Shown here: positions 1-7,700 of the stretch, piece after piece
Layout of the letters: each line of letters starts with the position of its first letter
How positions within the stretch are numbered: position 1 is the stretch's first letter
Assembly: GCA_016839425.1 (NCBI GenBank)
Contig: JAEOUI010000080.1
Location: 1 to 10,382, forward strand
Origin: Promethearchaeota archaeon
Lineage (GTDB): Archaea > Asgardarchaeota > Lokiarchaeia > Sigynarchaeales > SOKP01
Reading direction: 5' to 3'
Length of the DNA stretch: 10,382 bases
Position numbers and translations under genes: made by a program
Notes under the pieces: model-generated
What the model saw: only the letters and a program-made list of their open reading frames with translations
The model's database searches: none
Told to the model about the DNA's origin: nothing

Positions 1-33
1 AATTTTTTTAAAATATATATTTGGGCTCAAACC

Positions 34-48
34 TTTAAATTATTTAAA
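34..48 (+). promoter_or_regulatory. AT-rich palindrome / possible TATA region upstream of the first kinase
   Basis: The sequence TTTAAAT-T-ATTTAAA is a perfect inverted repeat with 7-base arms around one central T. It lies 32 bases before the TTG start at 81. Either arm resembles an archaeal TATA box and is at a distance that would give a short leader. A second TATA-like stretch (AAAATATATATT) lies at about 10-21. In DNA this AT-rich a palindrome can arise by chance, so a promoter or operator role is tentative. Confidence 0.3.
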
Positions 49-80
49 AGACGATCATTTAAAGCACAAGGGAATAATAT

Positions 81-1610
81 TTGTTAGAAAAGAATGATTA
101 TAGACATTCGGAAGAAATATTAAAAGTTATTCAAGAACAAACCATTATGGGGATAAATATCATTCAAGATAATAAAATCGTCTACATGAACAAGGTTTAC
201 GAGGATATTTCCGGTTATTCTTTCGATGAAATAAAAGATTGGGACATAACTCAAATAATGACGCCCGTCCATCCTGATGATAGGGATTTTGTCCGGGCAC
301 AAGCCCTAAAAAAGCAAAGAGGCGATCCTGATGCCGTTATTAATTATCAATTCAGGACGATAACTAAATCGGGCGATGTAAAATGGATAGATTTGTATTC
401 AAAAACGATAATATATAAAGGTAGATCAGCGGATCTATTAACCTTTATAGACATAACGGATAAGAAAGAAGCGCAAAAGACAGTCAAGGAAGCGGCAAAT
501 CGTTATGAATTGATGAGAGCCCAATTCAAAACCCTTTTAGAATCAACGACGGACCTCGTGCTCGTGATTGATAATAAACTCACAATTATATTAATAAATA
601 AGAATGTAGAGAATTATTTGAGTAAGACAAGCAATCAATTGATTAGAAAAAAAATAGTTGAACTATATCCAACTTTAATTGAGACGACATTCTATAATGC
701 TTTGAAAAGAGCATTAGAAACAGGCATTTCTGAAAATGTCGTTGATCATGTAATAAGAGCAGATGGTTTTAAATATTTCTTTGATGTTAGAATGTATCCA
801 ATTAACGAAGGAATTCTCTGCATAGCAAGAGATGTTACAAAAGAAAAAGAATACGAACAAAAACTCCTAGACTCCGAAGAAAAATACAGAGAAGCTTACA
901 AGCTCGTGAATTTTTTCAATAATCTTTTTGCGCATGACATGAGCAACATACTTCAGAGTATCAAGTCTTCGATCGGGTATTACGGATTATTTCGGGAAGA
1001 TCTCGAAAAAATGAAGGAATTTGGAGATGTTGTTGAGATAATAAAAAAGCATGCAGATAGAGGGAAAACCCTCATTGATAATGTTCGAAAATTATCTCAT
1101 TTAGATGATACTACAATAAACATTCATCCTGTTAATGTTTCAAGCATTTTGAATAAATCCATTGACCATTTAAAAACAGGTTTTCAAGATAGAAATATTG
1201 ACATCAAAATAAATGGTTTAAACAATAAAATTAAGGTGCAAGCAAACGAACTCTTGATCGATGTATTCGATAATATCCTTAATAATGCCGTAAAATATAC
1301 AGATCCCGAAGAAGATGTTGTAATTTCAATTTTTATATCACAACTATACAACGATGAAGATGACATTCCAATGATGATATTTGAATTTAAAGATTATGGA
1401 ATTGGTATTACTGATGCAAAAAAAGAAATATTGTTCAAAAAATTATACAGCGAAAATTTAAGCGAACGAGGGATGGGCATGGGCTTATCCCTTGTAAAAA
1501 AAATTGTTGAAGGATACGGTGGAAGTATCCATGTCGAGGATCGAATACAAGGAGATCACACCAAGGGAAGCAACTTTGTCGTGGAGTTTGTAGGAGTCGA
1601 AGAGGAATGA
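81..1610 (+). CDS. Soluble sensor histidine kinase with two PAS domains
   Basis: A 509-residue signal-transducing kinase that should autophosphorylate on histidine in response to a signal sensed by its PAS domains; the signal is unknown. PAS 1 spans about residues 11-130 and PAS 2 about 143-255. A charged, probably coiled-coil linker (255-278) leads to an H-box with phospho-acceptor His285 in AHDMSNILQ. The HATPase domain follows, with an N-box around Asn398-Asn402 (DNILNNAVKYT), a G1 box DYGIG at 438-442 and a G2 box GMGMGLSL at 464-471. No signal peptide or membrane helix is visible, so it should act in the cytoplasm. The TTG start is preferred because the next Met (residue 23) would cut into PAS 1, and AAGGGA at 68-73 is a usable ribosome binding site. 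The next gene is a shorter paralogue. It has no receiver domain and no response regulator is adjacent, so its partner is unknown. Confidence 0.9.
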   Translation: MLEKNDYRHSEEILKVIQEQTIMGINIIQDNKIVYMNKVYEDISGYSFDEIKDWDITQIMTPVHPDDRDFVRAQALKKQRGDPDAVINYQFRTITKSGDVKWIDLYSKTIIYKGRSADLLTFIDITDKKEAQKTVKEAANRYELMRAQFKTLLESTTDLVLVIDNKLTIILINKNVENYLSKTSNQLIRKKIVELYPTLIETTFYNALKRALETGISENVVDHVIRADGFKYFFDVRMYPINEGILCIARDVTKEKEYEQKLLDSEEKYREAYKLVNFFNNLFAHDMSNILQSIKSSIGYYGLFREDLEKMKEFGDVVEIIKKHADRGKTLIDNVRKLSHLDDTTINIHPVNVSSILNKSIDHLKTGFQDRNIDIKINGLNNKIKVQANELLIDVFDNILNNAVKYTDPEEDVVISIFISQLYNDEDDIPMMIFEFKDYGIGITDAKKEILFKKLYSENLSERGMGMGLSLVKKIVEGYGGSIHVEDRIQGDHTKGSNFVVEFVGVEEE

Positions 1611-1632
1611 TCGTGAAAGAGGGCTTTCACGA
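1611..1632 (+). terminator. Perfect 9-bp hairpin directly after the stop codon of the first kinase
   Basis: TCGTGAAAG, loop AGGG, CTTTCACGA forms a perfect 9-bp stem with a 4-base loop. It begins at the base after the TGA stop (1608-1610) and is followed by an AT-rich stretch containing CTTTTATTATT. The stem is more GC-rich than its surroundings, which makes chance less likely. It could end transcription or protect the 3' end of the mRNA. In archaea a T-tract is usually the main termination signal and the tract here is imperfect, so the exact role is uncertain. Confidence 0.5.
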
Positions 1633-1659
1633 AAATTTATACTTTTATTATTAATATCA

Positions 1660-1668
1660 TTATAAATA
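1660..1668 (+). promoter_or_regulatory. Candidate TATA box for the second kinase
   Basis: TTATAAATA lies 55 bases before the ATG at 1724 and downstream of the hairpin that follows the first kinase. Transcription about 25 bases downstream would give a leader of roughly 30-35 bases. With the hairpin in between, this suggests the second kinase can be transcribed separately from the first. The assignment rests on motif and position only. Confidence 0.35.
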
Positions 1669-1723
1669 TAAGGGTAATTTTTTACAAAATTAACTCGTAT
1701 TACAAAGATTAAAACTCGAAATA

Positions 1724-2851
1724 ATGAAGGAAAAGGTCTCAAAAGAATCAGAGATTTTACGAATTGTCAACGAACAAAGTATAATGGGCATAACTATTAT
1801 TCAAAATAACAAGATAATATATGCTAACAAGGGAGCAGAAGAGATTTTTGGATATCCTTTCGAAGAATCTCAGCATTGGACATTAAAAGAAATTTTAGAT
1901 CCGGTTCATCCAGAAGATAAAAAATTTGTCTTCGAACAATTGAAGAAAAAACAAGAAGGAATACTTGGCACGGTCGTTCAGTACCAATATCGTACTAAAA
2001 ATAAAAGTGGAGAATATAAATGGGTCGAGATATATTCAAAATCCATTATTTTCGAAGGTTCCCCCGCAGATATGATAACCGTCATTGATGTTAATAAGGA
2101 AAAGAAATATAAGGAAGATCTCCTTGAATCGGAAAAGAAATTCAAGGAAGCATATAAGCGCGTAAATTTTCTTAACGATCTTTTTGCTCATGACATGAGC
2201 AACATTCTCCAAAATATCAAGTTATCGGCGGAATATTTCGATTTAATTCAAGATAATCCTGATAAGTTAAAAGAATTTGGGTCTCTATTTAAGATCGTCA
2301 AGGATCACGTGAATCGAGGGAGGGCCCTCATTGCTAATGTACGCAAACTCTCGAAATTAGACGAAGAAGCTTTGGAATTATATTCAGTCAATGTTTTAGA
2401 TTTCTTGGAAAAATCTATTGAACATGTGAAATTAGGTTTTAAAGATCGAGTTATTAATATTGATGTAAACGGTTTAACCAAGAAAGATGAAGTTCAAGGA
2501 AACGAGCTCCTAATCGATGTATTCGACAACCTGCTTAACAACGCCGTTAAATACACGCGCAACAAATTAGAAGTTAAGATCATAATCTCGGTATCGAAAC
2601 ACCAACTAGAAAACAAGCAATTACTCAGACTTGAGTTCAAGGATTTTGGCATTGGAATCCCGAACGAGAAAAAAAAAACACTATTTTCAAAGACATATAG
2701 CGAAGATGTTAAGGATCATGGTATGGGAATGGGTTTATCGCTCGTGAAAAAGATCTTGGATAGATATGGAGGAAATATTGAAGTTGAAGATAGAATCGAA
2801 GGGGATTATTCTAAGGGTAGCAATTTTATATTAGACTTATTATGTTCTTAG
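1724..2851 (+). CDS. Soluble single-PAS sensor histidine kinase (paralogue of the upstream kinase)
   Basis: A 375-residue cytoplasmic histidine kinase. One PAS domain spans about residues 8-125, followed by a charged helical linker and the H-box AHDMSNILQ with acceptor His156. The HATPase domain has the N-box DNLLNNAVKYT (Asn273), G1 box DFGIG at 307-311 and G2 box GMGMGLSL at 333-340. The whole protein aligns with the upstream kinase, including the openings NEQSIMGITIIQNNK and QEQTIMGINIIQDNK, but has no equivalent of PAS 2: the linker follows PAS 1 directly. The ATG start matches the paralogue's N-terminus; no clear Shine-Dalgarno sequence precedes it. All catalytic motifs are present, so it is a working paralogue and not a decayed copy. 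No membrane helix and no adjacent response regulator are seen. The signal and output are unknown. Confidence 0.9.
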   Translation: MKEKVSKESEILRIVNEQSIMGITIIQNNKIIYANKGAEEIFGYPFEESQHWTLKEILDPVHPEDKKFVFEQLKKKQEGILGTVVQYQYRTKNKSGEYKWVEIYSKSIIFEGSPADMITVIDVNKEKKYKEDLLESEKKFKEAYKRVNFLNDLFAHDMSNILQNIKLSAEYFDLIQDNPDKLKEFGSLFKIVKDHVNRGRALIANVRKLSKLDEEALELYSVNVLDFLEKSIEHVKLGFKDRVINIDVNGLTKKDEVQGNELLIDVFDNLLNNAVKYTRNKLEVKIIISVSKHQLENKQLLRLEFKDFGIGIPNEKKKTLFSKTYSEDVKDHGMGMGLSLVKKILDRYGGNIEVEDRIEGDYSKGSNFILDLLCS

Positions 2852-2852
2852 G

Positions 2853-2881
2853 TATTTTTTATTAAAAATTATTTTATTTTT
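2853..2881 (+). terminator. T-rich terminator after the second kinase
   Basis: Directly after the TAG stop come TATTTTTT, ATTAAAAATT and ATTTTATTTTTA. Such U-rich stretches are the usual intrinsic termination signals in archaea. The T and A runs could also pair weakly. The call is by composition and position. Confidence 0.4.
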
Positions 2882-3132
2882 ACTAAATGGCATTATAATA
2901 TAGAATTTGTGAAGAAGTCTTTAGAATGAAGCAATATTATGGTTTAATATAAAAATTTAAGTTGATTTTTGAAAAATGAATCATTATGAGAGTTTTTGAG
3001 TTTTTAACTAATAAATTGTAACTTCAATAAAAGTATTTGAGCAATATCACATAAAATCTTTGATGGATTTCAACAAATATTTCAATTTATCTCTTTTTGA
3101 GCATTCAAGTTTTCAATTTTATCCTATATCTT

Positions 3133-3141
3133 TTTTTATAC
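3133..3141 (+). promoter_or_regulatory. Candidate TATA box for the exported protein
   Basis: TTTTTATAC lies at the end of a run of seven Ts, about 55 bases before the ATG at 3195. A start site about 25 bases downstream would leave a leader of roughly 30 bases that includes a possible ribosome binding site, GGTG at 3182-3185, 9 bases before the ATG. No clear BRE is visible upstream. Confidence 0.35.
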
Positions 3142-3194
3142 CTTGTTCGTGCTGATCTTCATAACTACAAGTAAAAAAAATGGTGTAATCTAAA

Positions 3195-3851
3195 ATGAAT
3201 AAAACAAAGAATAAAATTCTCTTTAGTCTGGCCGTAATCCTTTGCGTTTTCGCAATGAGTAGTTTGTTTGTGATGAACGCTAGAGCTGCCGAATGGCTCG
3301 GAGTTAGCGTTGGAGACGAGTTTGCAGTACGCGAAACCTCAAGCTACAACCCGGGCGTGGAAAATTACGCTGGTTTTCGAGTTACAGCGGTAAATCGACC
3401 TGATGGGGATATAATGGCTGATTTATATTCCTATGGTATATTAGTTGGCAATGAAGAGATTAGCAGCTTTTATGAGGACGATGAGGAAGTAGCCGATCTT
3501 GTCGCCATATATGGAGAAACCACGGGAATGTTCGCGGGAAAATCTTGCACATATGTGAACGCAACCTATCCCGGTGGAAGTTTTGGAGTGGTCGATACAG
3601 ATACAGGCTTGATTTTGCACGAACATAAGGTACAAGCGGACATTGTTCTGGATATAATTGTAGTGAGTTGGGTTGCTACATATAATCCAGACGACGACTC
3701 AGGGGACAATTCAGGATCTAACGATGGATCTGGAACGGGAGATTCAAATATTCCTAGCGTACCAGGATTTGATCTTTTTATTGTAATCGGAGCCATCGGA
3801 ATCATATCTTGCGTAGCAATTTTCGCCTACAAGCGAAGAAAGACTGAATAA
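3195..3851 (+). CDS. Small exported surface protein with PGF-CTERM-like C-terminal anchor
   Basis: A 218-residue protein of unknown function with a clear export and anchoring layout. Residues 1-31 are a signal peptide: a Lys-rich start, a hydrophobic core (about 8-26), and a probable cleavage site near NARA-AEW. Residues 32-163 are a mostly beta-type extracellular domain that I do not recognise. Residues 165-186 are a low-complexity linker rich in Asp, Ser and Gly, typical of a cell-surface spacer. The C-terminus has PGF at 190-192, a hydrophobic helix (about 194-212) and a basic tail KRRKTE. This three-part tail resembles archaeal PGF-CTERM signals, which in haloarchaea are processed by archaeosortase A; it could equally be a plain membrane anchor. 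The gene stands alone between T-rich sequences. GGTG at 3182-3185 is a likely ribosome binding site. The function of the main domain is open. Confidence 0.8.
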   Translation: MNKTKNKILFSLAVILCVFAMSSLFVMNARAAEWLGVSVGDEFAVRETSSYNPGVENYAGFRVTAVNRPDGDIMADLYSYGILVGNEEISSFYEDDEEVADLVAIYGETTGMFAGKSCTYVNATYPGGSFGVVDTDTGLILHEHKVQADIVLDIIVVSWVATYNPDDDSGDNSGSNDGSGTGDSNIPSVPGFDLFIVIGAIGIISCVAIFAYKRRKTE

Positions 3852-3863
3852 ATTATTAAATTA

Positions 3864-3880
3864 TTTTTCTTTTTTTTTCT
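3864..3880 (+). terminator. Poly-T terminator after the exported protein
   Basis: A 17-base stretch made of Ts apart from two Cs begins 12 bases after the TAA stop. It is the strongest T-tract in the window and fits an archaeal U-tract terminator. No stable hairpin precedes it, which is normal for archaeal termination. Confidence 0.5.
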
Positions 3881-3936
3881 CATAATTATATTATTTACAA
3901 TCAATAATAGAATCAAGAATCATATTATTTCTCATC

Positions 3937-3944
3937 TTATAAGA
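3937..3944 (+). promoter_or_regulatory. Possible TATA box for the DUF1801 gene
   Basis: TTATAAGA is centred about 32 bases before the ATG at 3973, so a transcript would have a very short leader or nearly none. This matches the absence of a visible Shine-Dalgarno sequence before that ATG. A 6-base inverted repeat (ATTTCT at 3927-3932, AGAAAT at 3942-3947) overlaps it and could be an operator, but is short enough to be chance. Confidence 0.25.
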
Positions 3945-3972
3945 AATGAAAGAAATATTAATATAATCTTTA

Positions 3973-4350
3973 ATGCAAAATAATCGTATGTCCGATAATG
4001 AAAAAAATGTCAATACGATCGACGATTACATTAGTTTATTTCCAGAAAATACTCAATCTATTTTAAAAACATTGAGGAATGTGATTAAAGAAATCGCACC
4101 TCAAGCAGAAGAAACAATTAGCTACAAGATACCTACATTTAAACTAAAGGGTAACTTAGTTCATTTTGCGGCTTATAAGAATCATATTGGGTTTTATCCT
4201 ACCCCTTCGGCAATTCAAGAGTTTAAGAAAGAGCTATTCCCTTACGAAGTATCAAAAGGACCTATTAAATTTCCAATAACCCAAGCAATTCCCTACGATT
4301 TGATTAAAAGAATAGTTGGATATAGAGTGCAAGAGAATTTGTCAAAATAA
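3973..4350 (+). CDS. DUF1801 / YdhG-like protein
   Basis: A 125-residue cytoplasmic protein of the DUF1801 family (YdhG/YjbR/CyaY-like fold). Family hallmarks are ETISYKIPTFKLKGN (47-61), the core HFAAYKNHIGFYPTP (64-78) and SKGPIKFP (94-101) followed by the usual C-terminal helix. The length is normal for the family. Some members are annotated as iron chaperones because the fold resembles frataxin, but that role is poorly supported and should not be assumed here. No signal peptide or membrane helix is present. The ATG at 3973 gives a short extra N-terminus; Met6 (3988) is an equally possible start, since neither has a clear ribosome binding site. The gene stands alone. The family is common in bacteria, so a bacterial origin is possible; only a phylogeny would show this. 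Confidence 0.85.
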   Translation: MQNNRMSDNEKNVNTIDDYISLFPENTQSILKTLRNVIKEIAPQAEETISYKIPTFKLKGNLVHFAAYKNHIGFYPTPSAIQEFKKELFPYEVSKGPIKFPITQAIPYDLIKRIVGYRVQENLSK

Positions 4351-4393
4351 TTAAAGTATTTCCAGATATGATTTTGTAAAGATATTACTTTAA
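4351..4393 (+). terminator. Inverted repeat directly after the DUF1801 stop codon
   Basis: TTAAAGTA (4351-4358) and TACTTTAA (4386-4393) are perfect 8-base complementary arms separated by 27 bases. The left arm starts at the base after the TAA stop. The stem is AT-rich and the loop long, so it would be weak. It may mark the mRNA 3' end or be chance in AT-rich DNA. Confidence 0.25.
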
Positions 4394-4732
4394 ATTTTGA
4401 ATTATTAACAAGTTTATTCAAATCTCAATTTTATTTAGACTCTTTAATTAATCAAAAAAATAATGATGAAAGCTCTTATTCTTAACTGATTTAAAGGAGA
4501 AGAAAACGAAATATACGACTTCTCTGTAAGCCTTTCCAAGAGAGAAATTTTAAGCTAAAAAATTGAAAGCTATTAAGATGTTTAGAAATACAACTTATTC
4601 TAATTAAATAATTTATTATACATTATATAATAGATTTTAAATCAACTATCTTCTATTAAAAAGATTTCCAAGTTTTTTTAAATCATTAGCCGGTATTATT
4701 TATAGCTGACATGTATGGAGAAAGATGAATAA
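4394..4732 (+). other. AT-rich intergenic region upstream of the SIR2-TPR gene
   Basis: No convincing gene or structured RNA was found; the only ATG-initiated frames are a few codons long. Visible elements are an inverted repeat TTCTCT/AGAGAA (4520-4525 and 4541-4546, 15-base loop), an AT-only hairpin TATTATA/TATAATA (4614-4620 and 4626-4632, 5-base loop), and the likely promoter and leader of the SIR2-TPR gene from about 4673 onward. Confidence 0.5.
4673..4705 (+). promoter_or_regulatory. Candidate promoter of the SIR2-TPR gene
   Basis: Two TATA-like elements are present: TTTTTTTAAATC at 4673-4684 and ATTATTTATAGC at about 4695-4706. The first would give a leader of about 25-30 bases containing GGAG (4717-4720). 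The second would start transcription almost at the TTG codon. Sequence alone cannot decide between them. Confidence 0.3.
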
Positions 4733-7700
4733 TTGGAAATTTTTAGTGAAGAAAAGAAAGATCTCATCAAATTATTTTCAAGAGAGAAAAAATATACTAT
4801 CTTCGCAGGAGCGGGAATTTCGATGGATCCCCCATCAAATCTTTTATCCGCAAGACAAATAGTTAGGCATCTAATCGAAATAAGCTGTCCAAAAGAAGAG
4901 CAGGAAAAGATACTTGGCTTGAATAATTTGAGATATGAGCTCGTAATTGAAGCGATCCAGCGATATTTTGATACCAATCTCAAATTTATGAATTTTTTTG
5001 AATATTTCGAACGCCCTAATTTAATTCATTATTTTATCGCATGGATGATAGTTAATGGAAACGATGTGATTACAACGAATTTTGACTATTTAATCGAGTA
5101 CGCCCTGATGGATATAGTTAGCAATAAAAATCTGATCATTCCAATCTTGACAAAAAAAGATTTTAAAAAATATATTAATCCAGAGGTAATTCACGACCAG
5201 GGAAAATATCCTCTTTGTAAAATACATGGATCGAAGAGGAACATCATAACCAACGAAATGACAACCGAAACATTAATTACGACCATATCATCTCTTGGAA
5301 AGGATAGGGAATTAGGAGAGACTTTTGCCATCGAACCTTTCAAAAGCTCTTTGGTCGAGAATCTCTCTAAAAATAGAAGCATAATTATTTGCGGTTACTC
5401 GGGAAGCGATGATTTCGACATTGGTCCCACTTTACGGGAATTAGACGATGTGAACGAAATTATTTGGATCGAACATGATCCGAATTTGATTGATAAGTAT
5501 AAAGTGCGAGAGTTAATTCAAGAAAAGGAAATTAATTTTATAAATAGAGACAAATTGACTTCAATCGAAAAGATGCTTCTCGAAATTTCTGAAGCGCTTA
5601 TCAATAAAAATCAAAAAACCAAAATATTTCTCGTTAGGACTAAAACATTAACATTCATCGAAAAACATCTATGGTCATTGTTATGTGAGAATGCTCCCTA
5701 TCCTAGATTGCAGGAACCTGATGAAAGCATAAACCAATTAGATAAAATAATTGATTCCTTGATTAATGACGAATATAAACACGCTTACAACAAATATCAA
5801 ATGAGTTATTACCTCTATTCACGACTTTCTCAGCTTGACGATGCAATAAAATCTGTAGAAAAGGCGCTTAATGAGGCAAAAAAAAGGGAAAATCCAATGG
5901 CAGAAGCAAATATATTAAACAAATTAGCGTTGCTTTACGATGCTACGGGAAAAAAGGAAGAATCATTGAAGATATACAATAAAATCGTAAAAATTGCAGA
6001 AGAGGCTAATTCCGTGGAGGATCTTGCTGTATATTTAAATAATAGAGGAGACATGTACAAGCAAAGAGCAGAAAACCAAAAATCCTTAGACGATTACAAG
6101 CGAGCATTAAAGATTTACGACGAGAAGAATGATGACGAACAAAAAGCGAATTTAATGGCAAATATGGCCGTTGTATACAATAATATTGGACAAACAGAAA
6201 AATCGTACGCTTTATACGACGAAGCCTTGAAATTAAACGATAAAGTAGGAAATCTCTCATTAAAAGCGTCAATTTATAACAACTTGGGGCAGATGAAAAT
6301 AGAGGAATCTAAATACGACGAGGCCATCAAACTATTCCAAGAAGCGATAAAGATCGACGATCTTCTGGGATATAAGGCATGGAAAGCAGCCAGACTCACG
6401 AGTATCGGTGCAATTCATAGAAAACAAGGTAATTTTGAGGAAGCTTTAGAATATTATAATAAAGCAATCTTATTAGACGATCAATTAGGAGATCTTTCCA
6501 ATAAAGGGTATACCTTAAACAACAAGGGATTATTGTATTCAGAATTAAAGAAAGATTTTAATACTGCCTTAGAAATACACCTTAAAGCCTTGGAGATTGC
6601 TACTAAATACGAACAGAAACAAAACATTGCCATCCGATCTCATAATGTGGGTTTTGATTACGAAGGATTAGGAGATTACGATAAAGCACTAAAGTACTAC
6701 GAAGACGCGATTCAAATCGCCAAGGATTTGGATTATAAAGGGGATATGGCCAATTACTTGGCATATAAGGGTAAGCTTATCGACAAGATGGGTAAGTATG
6801 ACGATGCCATTAGTATTTATAAAGAAGCATTTGAAATTTGTCAAGAAAGCGGAAAGTTGGACTTATTAGAAACGCTTACCTATAACACTGGAGTAAGTCT
6901 TTATAAAAAGAAGGCCTATTCCGAAGCATTAGGTCGTTTCGAAAAATATTTAGAGATAGTAATAGAAAATGAAGACAAGAACGGGCAGAGAAAAGTTCTA
7001 ACAGATATTGGGAATTGCTATTATAATATGAAAAATGCAGATCGAGCATTAGAATTCTATATAAAAGCTGTTAAAATCGCAGAAAGTTTGAATGACTTGA
7101 AATCTCAATCCATTATAGTTTCTGATATTGCCTATGTATTTAAAGAACAGGAAAGCTTTAATGAAGCTTTAAAATATTATGAAATTTTATTAGAAGTGTC
7201 AAAAAAAAATAATGATATTAGCTCTGTTGCCTTTTCTTTGAATCAAATTGGGTTGATGAACGAAAAATTAGATCCTTCGAACGAAAGCTTGTTAAAATCA
7301 ATTAATTTATACAAGAAATCCTCTGAAGCTTACGAACAAGCTAAAGAATTAAAGTCAAAAGTTGTTGTATTAGGCAATATTGCGCGGTTGTATAGAAGAG
7401 TGAACGATTTAGAAAATTGCATCTCAATTCTATCAAATATTTTAGATATTGCCCAAAAATTAGAACTTAATGACGAATTTTTTAAAGCAGTCGAAAAATT
7501 AGCCAAAATCTATCACTTACAAGGAAAAAACGACCAATCTTCTGAGCTTTATTTAAAAGGCCTCGAAAAAGCAAATGAATCAAACCTTCTAGGTTGGGTT
7601 AAAGTACTGGATAACGATCTTGCAGTGCTTTATCGAGAATTGAACCAATTAGAAACTTCAAACAATTTTTTCGCTGAAGCATTAAAAGCATGTATAAAAT

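Larger units (their letters stand above)
2852..3194 (+). other. 343-bp AT-rich intergenic region
   Basis: No ORF of useful length and no tRNA-like fold was found. The first 30 bases after the kinase stop are T-rich (2855-2881) and probably end its transcript. The last part holds a TATA-like box (3133-3141) and a ribosome binding site for the exported protein. Between them are only AT-rich sequence and short imperfect repeats, such as TTCAATTTATC near 3081 and TTCAATTTTATC near 3113, with no evident role. Confidence 0.6.

Noticed and set aside
1485..1742. Minus-strand 85-codon frame spanning the gap between the two kinases
   Set aside because: Mostly antisense to the conserved ATP-binding end of the first kinase; no recognisable protein features and no promoter-like context.
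1724..2851. Second kinase as a truncated pseudogene of the first
   Set aside because: The reading frame is intact, all catalytic boxes are present, and the difference is a clean absence of one PAS domain.
3566..3805. Minus-strand 79-codon frame inside the exported protein gene
   Set aside because: Antisense to the low-complexity linker; its Ser/Pro-rich composition mirrors the Asp/Ser/Gly codons on the other strand.
4394..4732. tRNA, riboswitch or small RNA in the 382-bp gap
   Set aside because: No cloverleaf, TPsiC-like motif or GC-rich structured segment; only AT-rich short inverted repeats were seen.
4696..4983. Minus-strand 95-codon frame across the start of the SIR2-TPR gene
   Set aside because: Covers conserved SIR2 motifs on the opposite strand and has no protein signature of its own.
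4733..5602. SIR2 domain as a sirtuin protein deacetylase
   Set aside because: The two CxxC zinc pairs of classical sirtuins are missing and the motif set fits the SIR2-like NADase group better.
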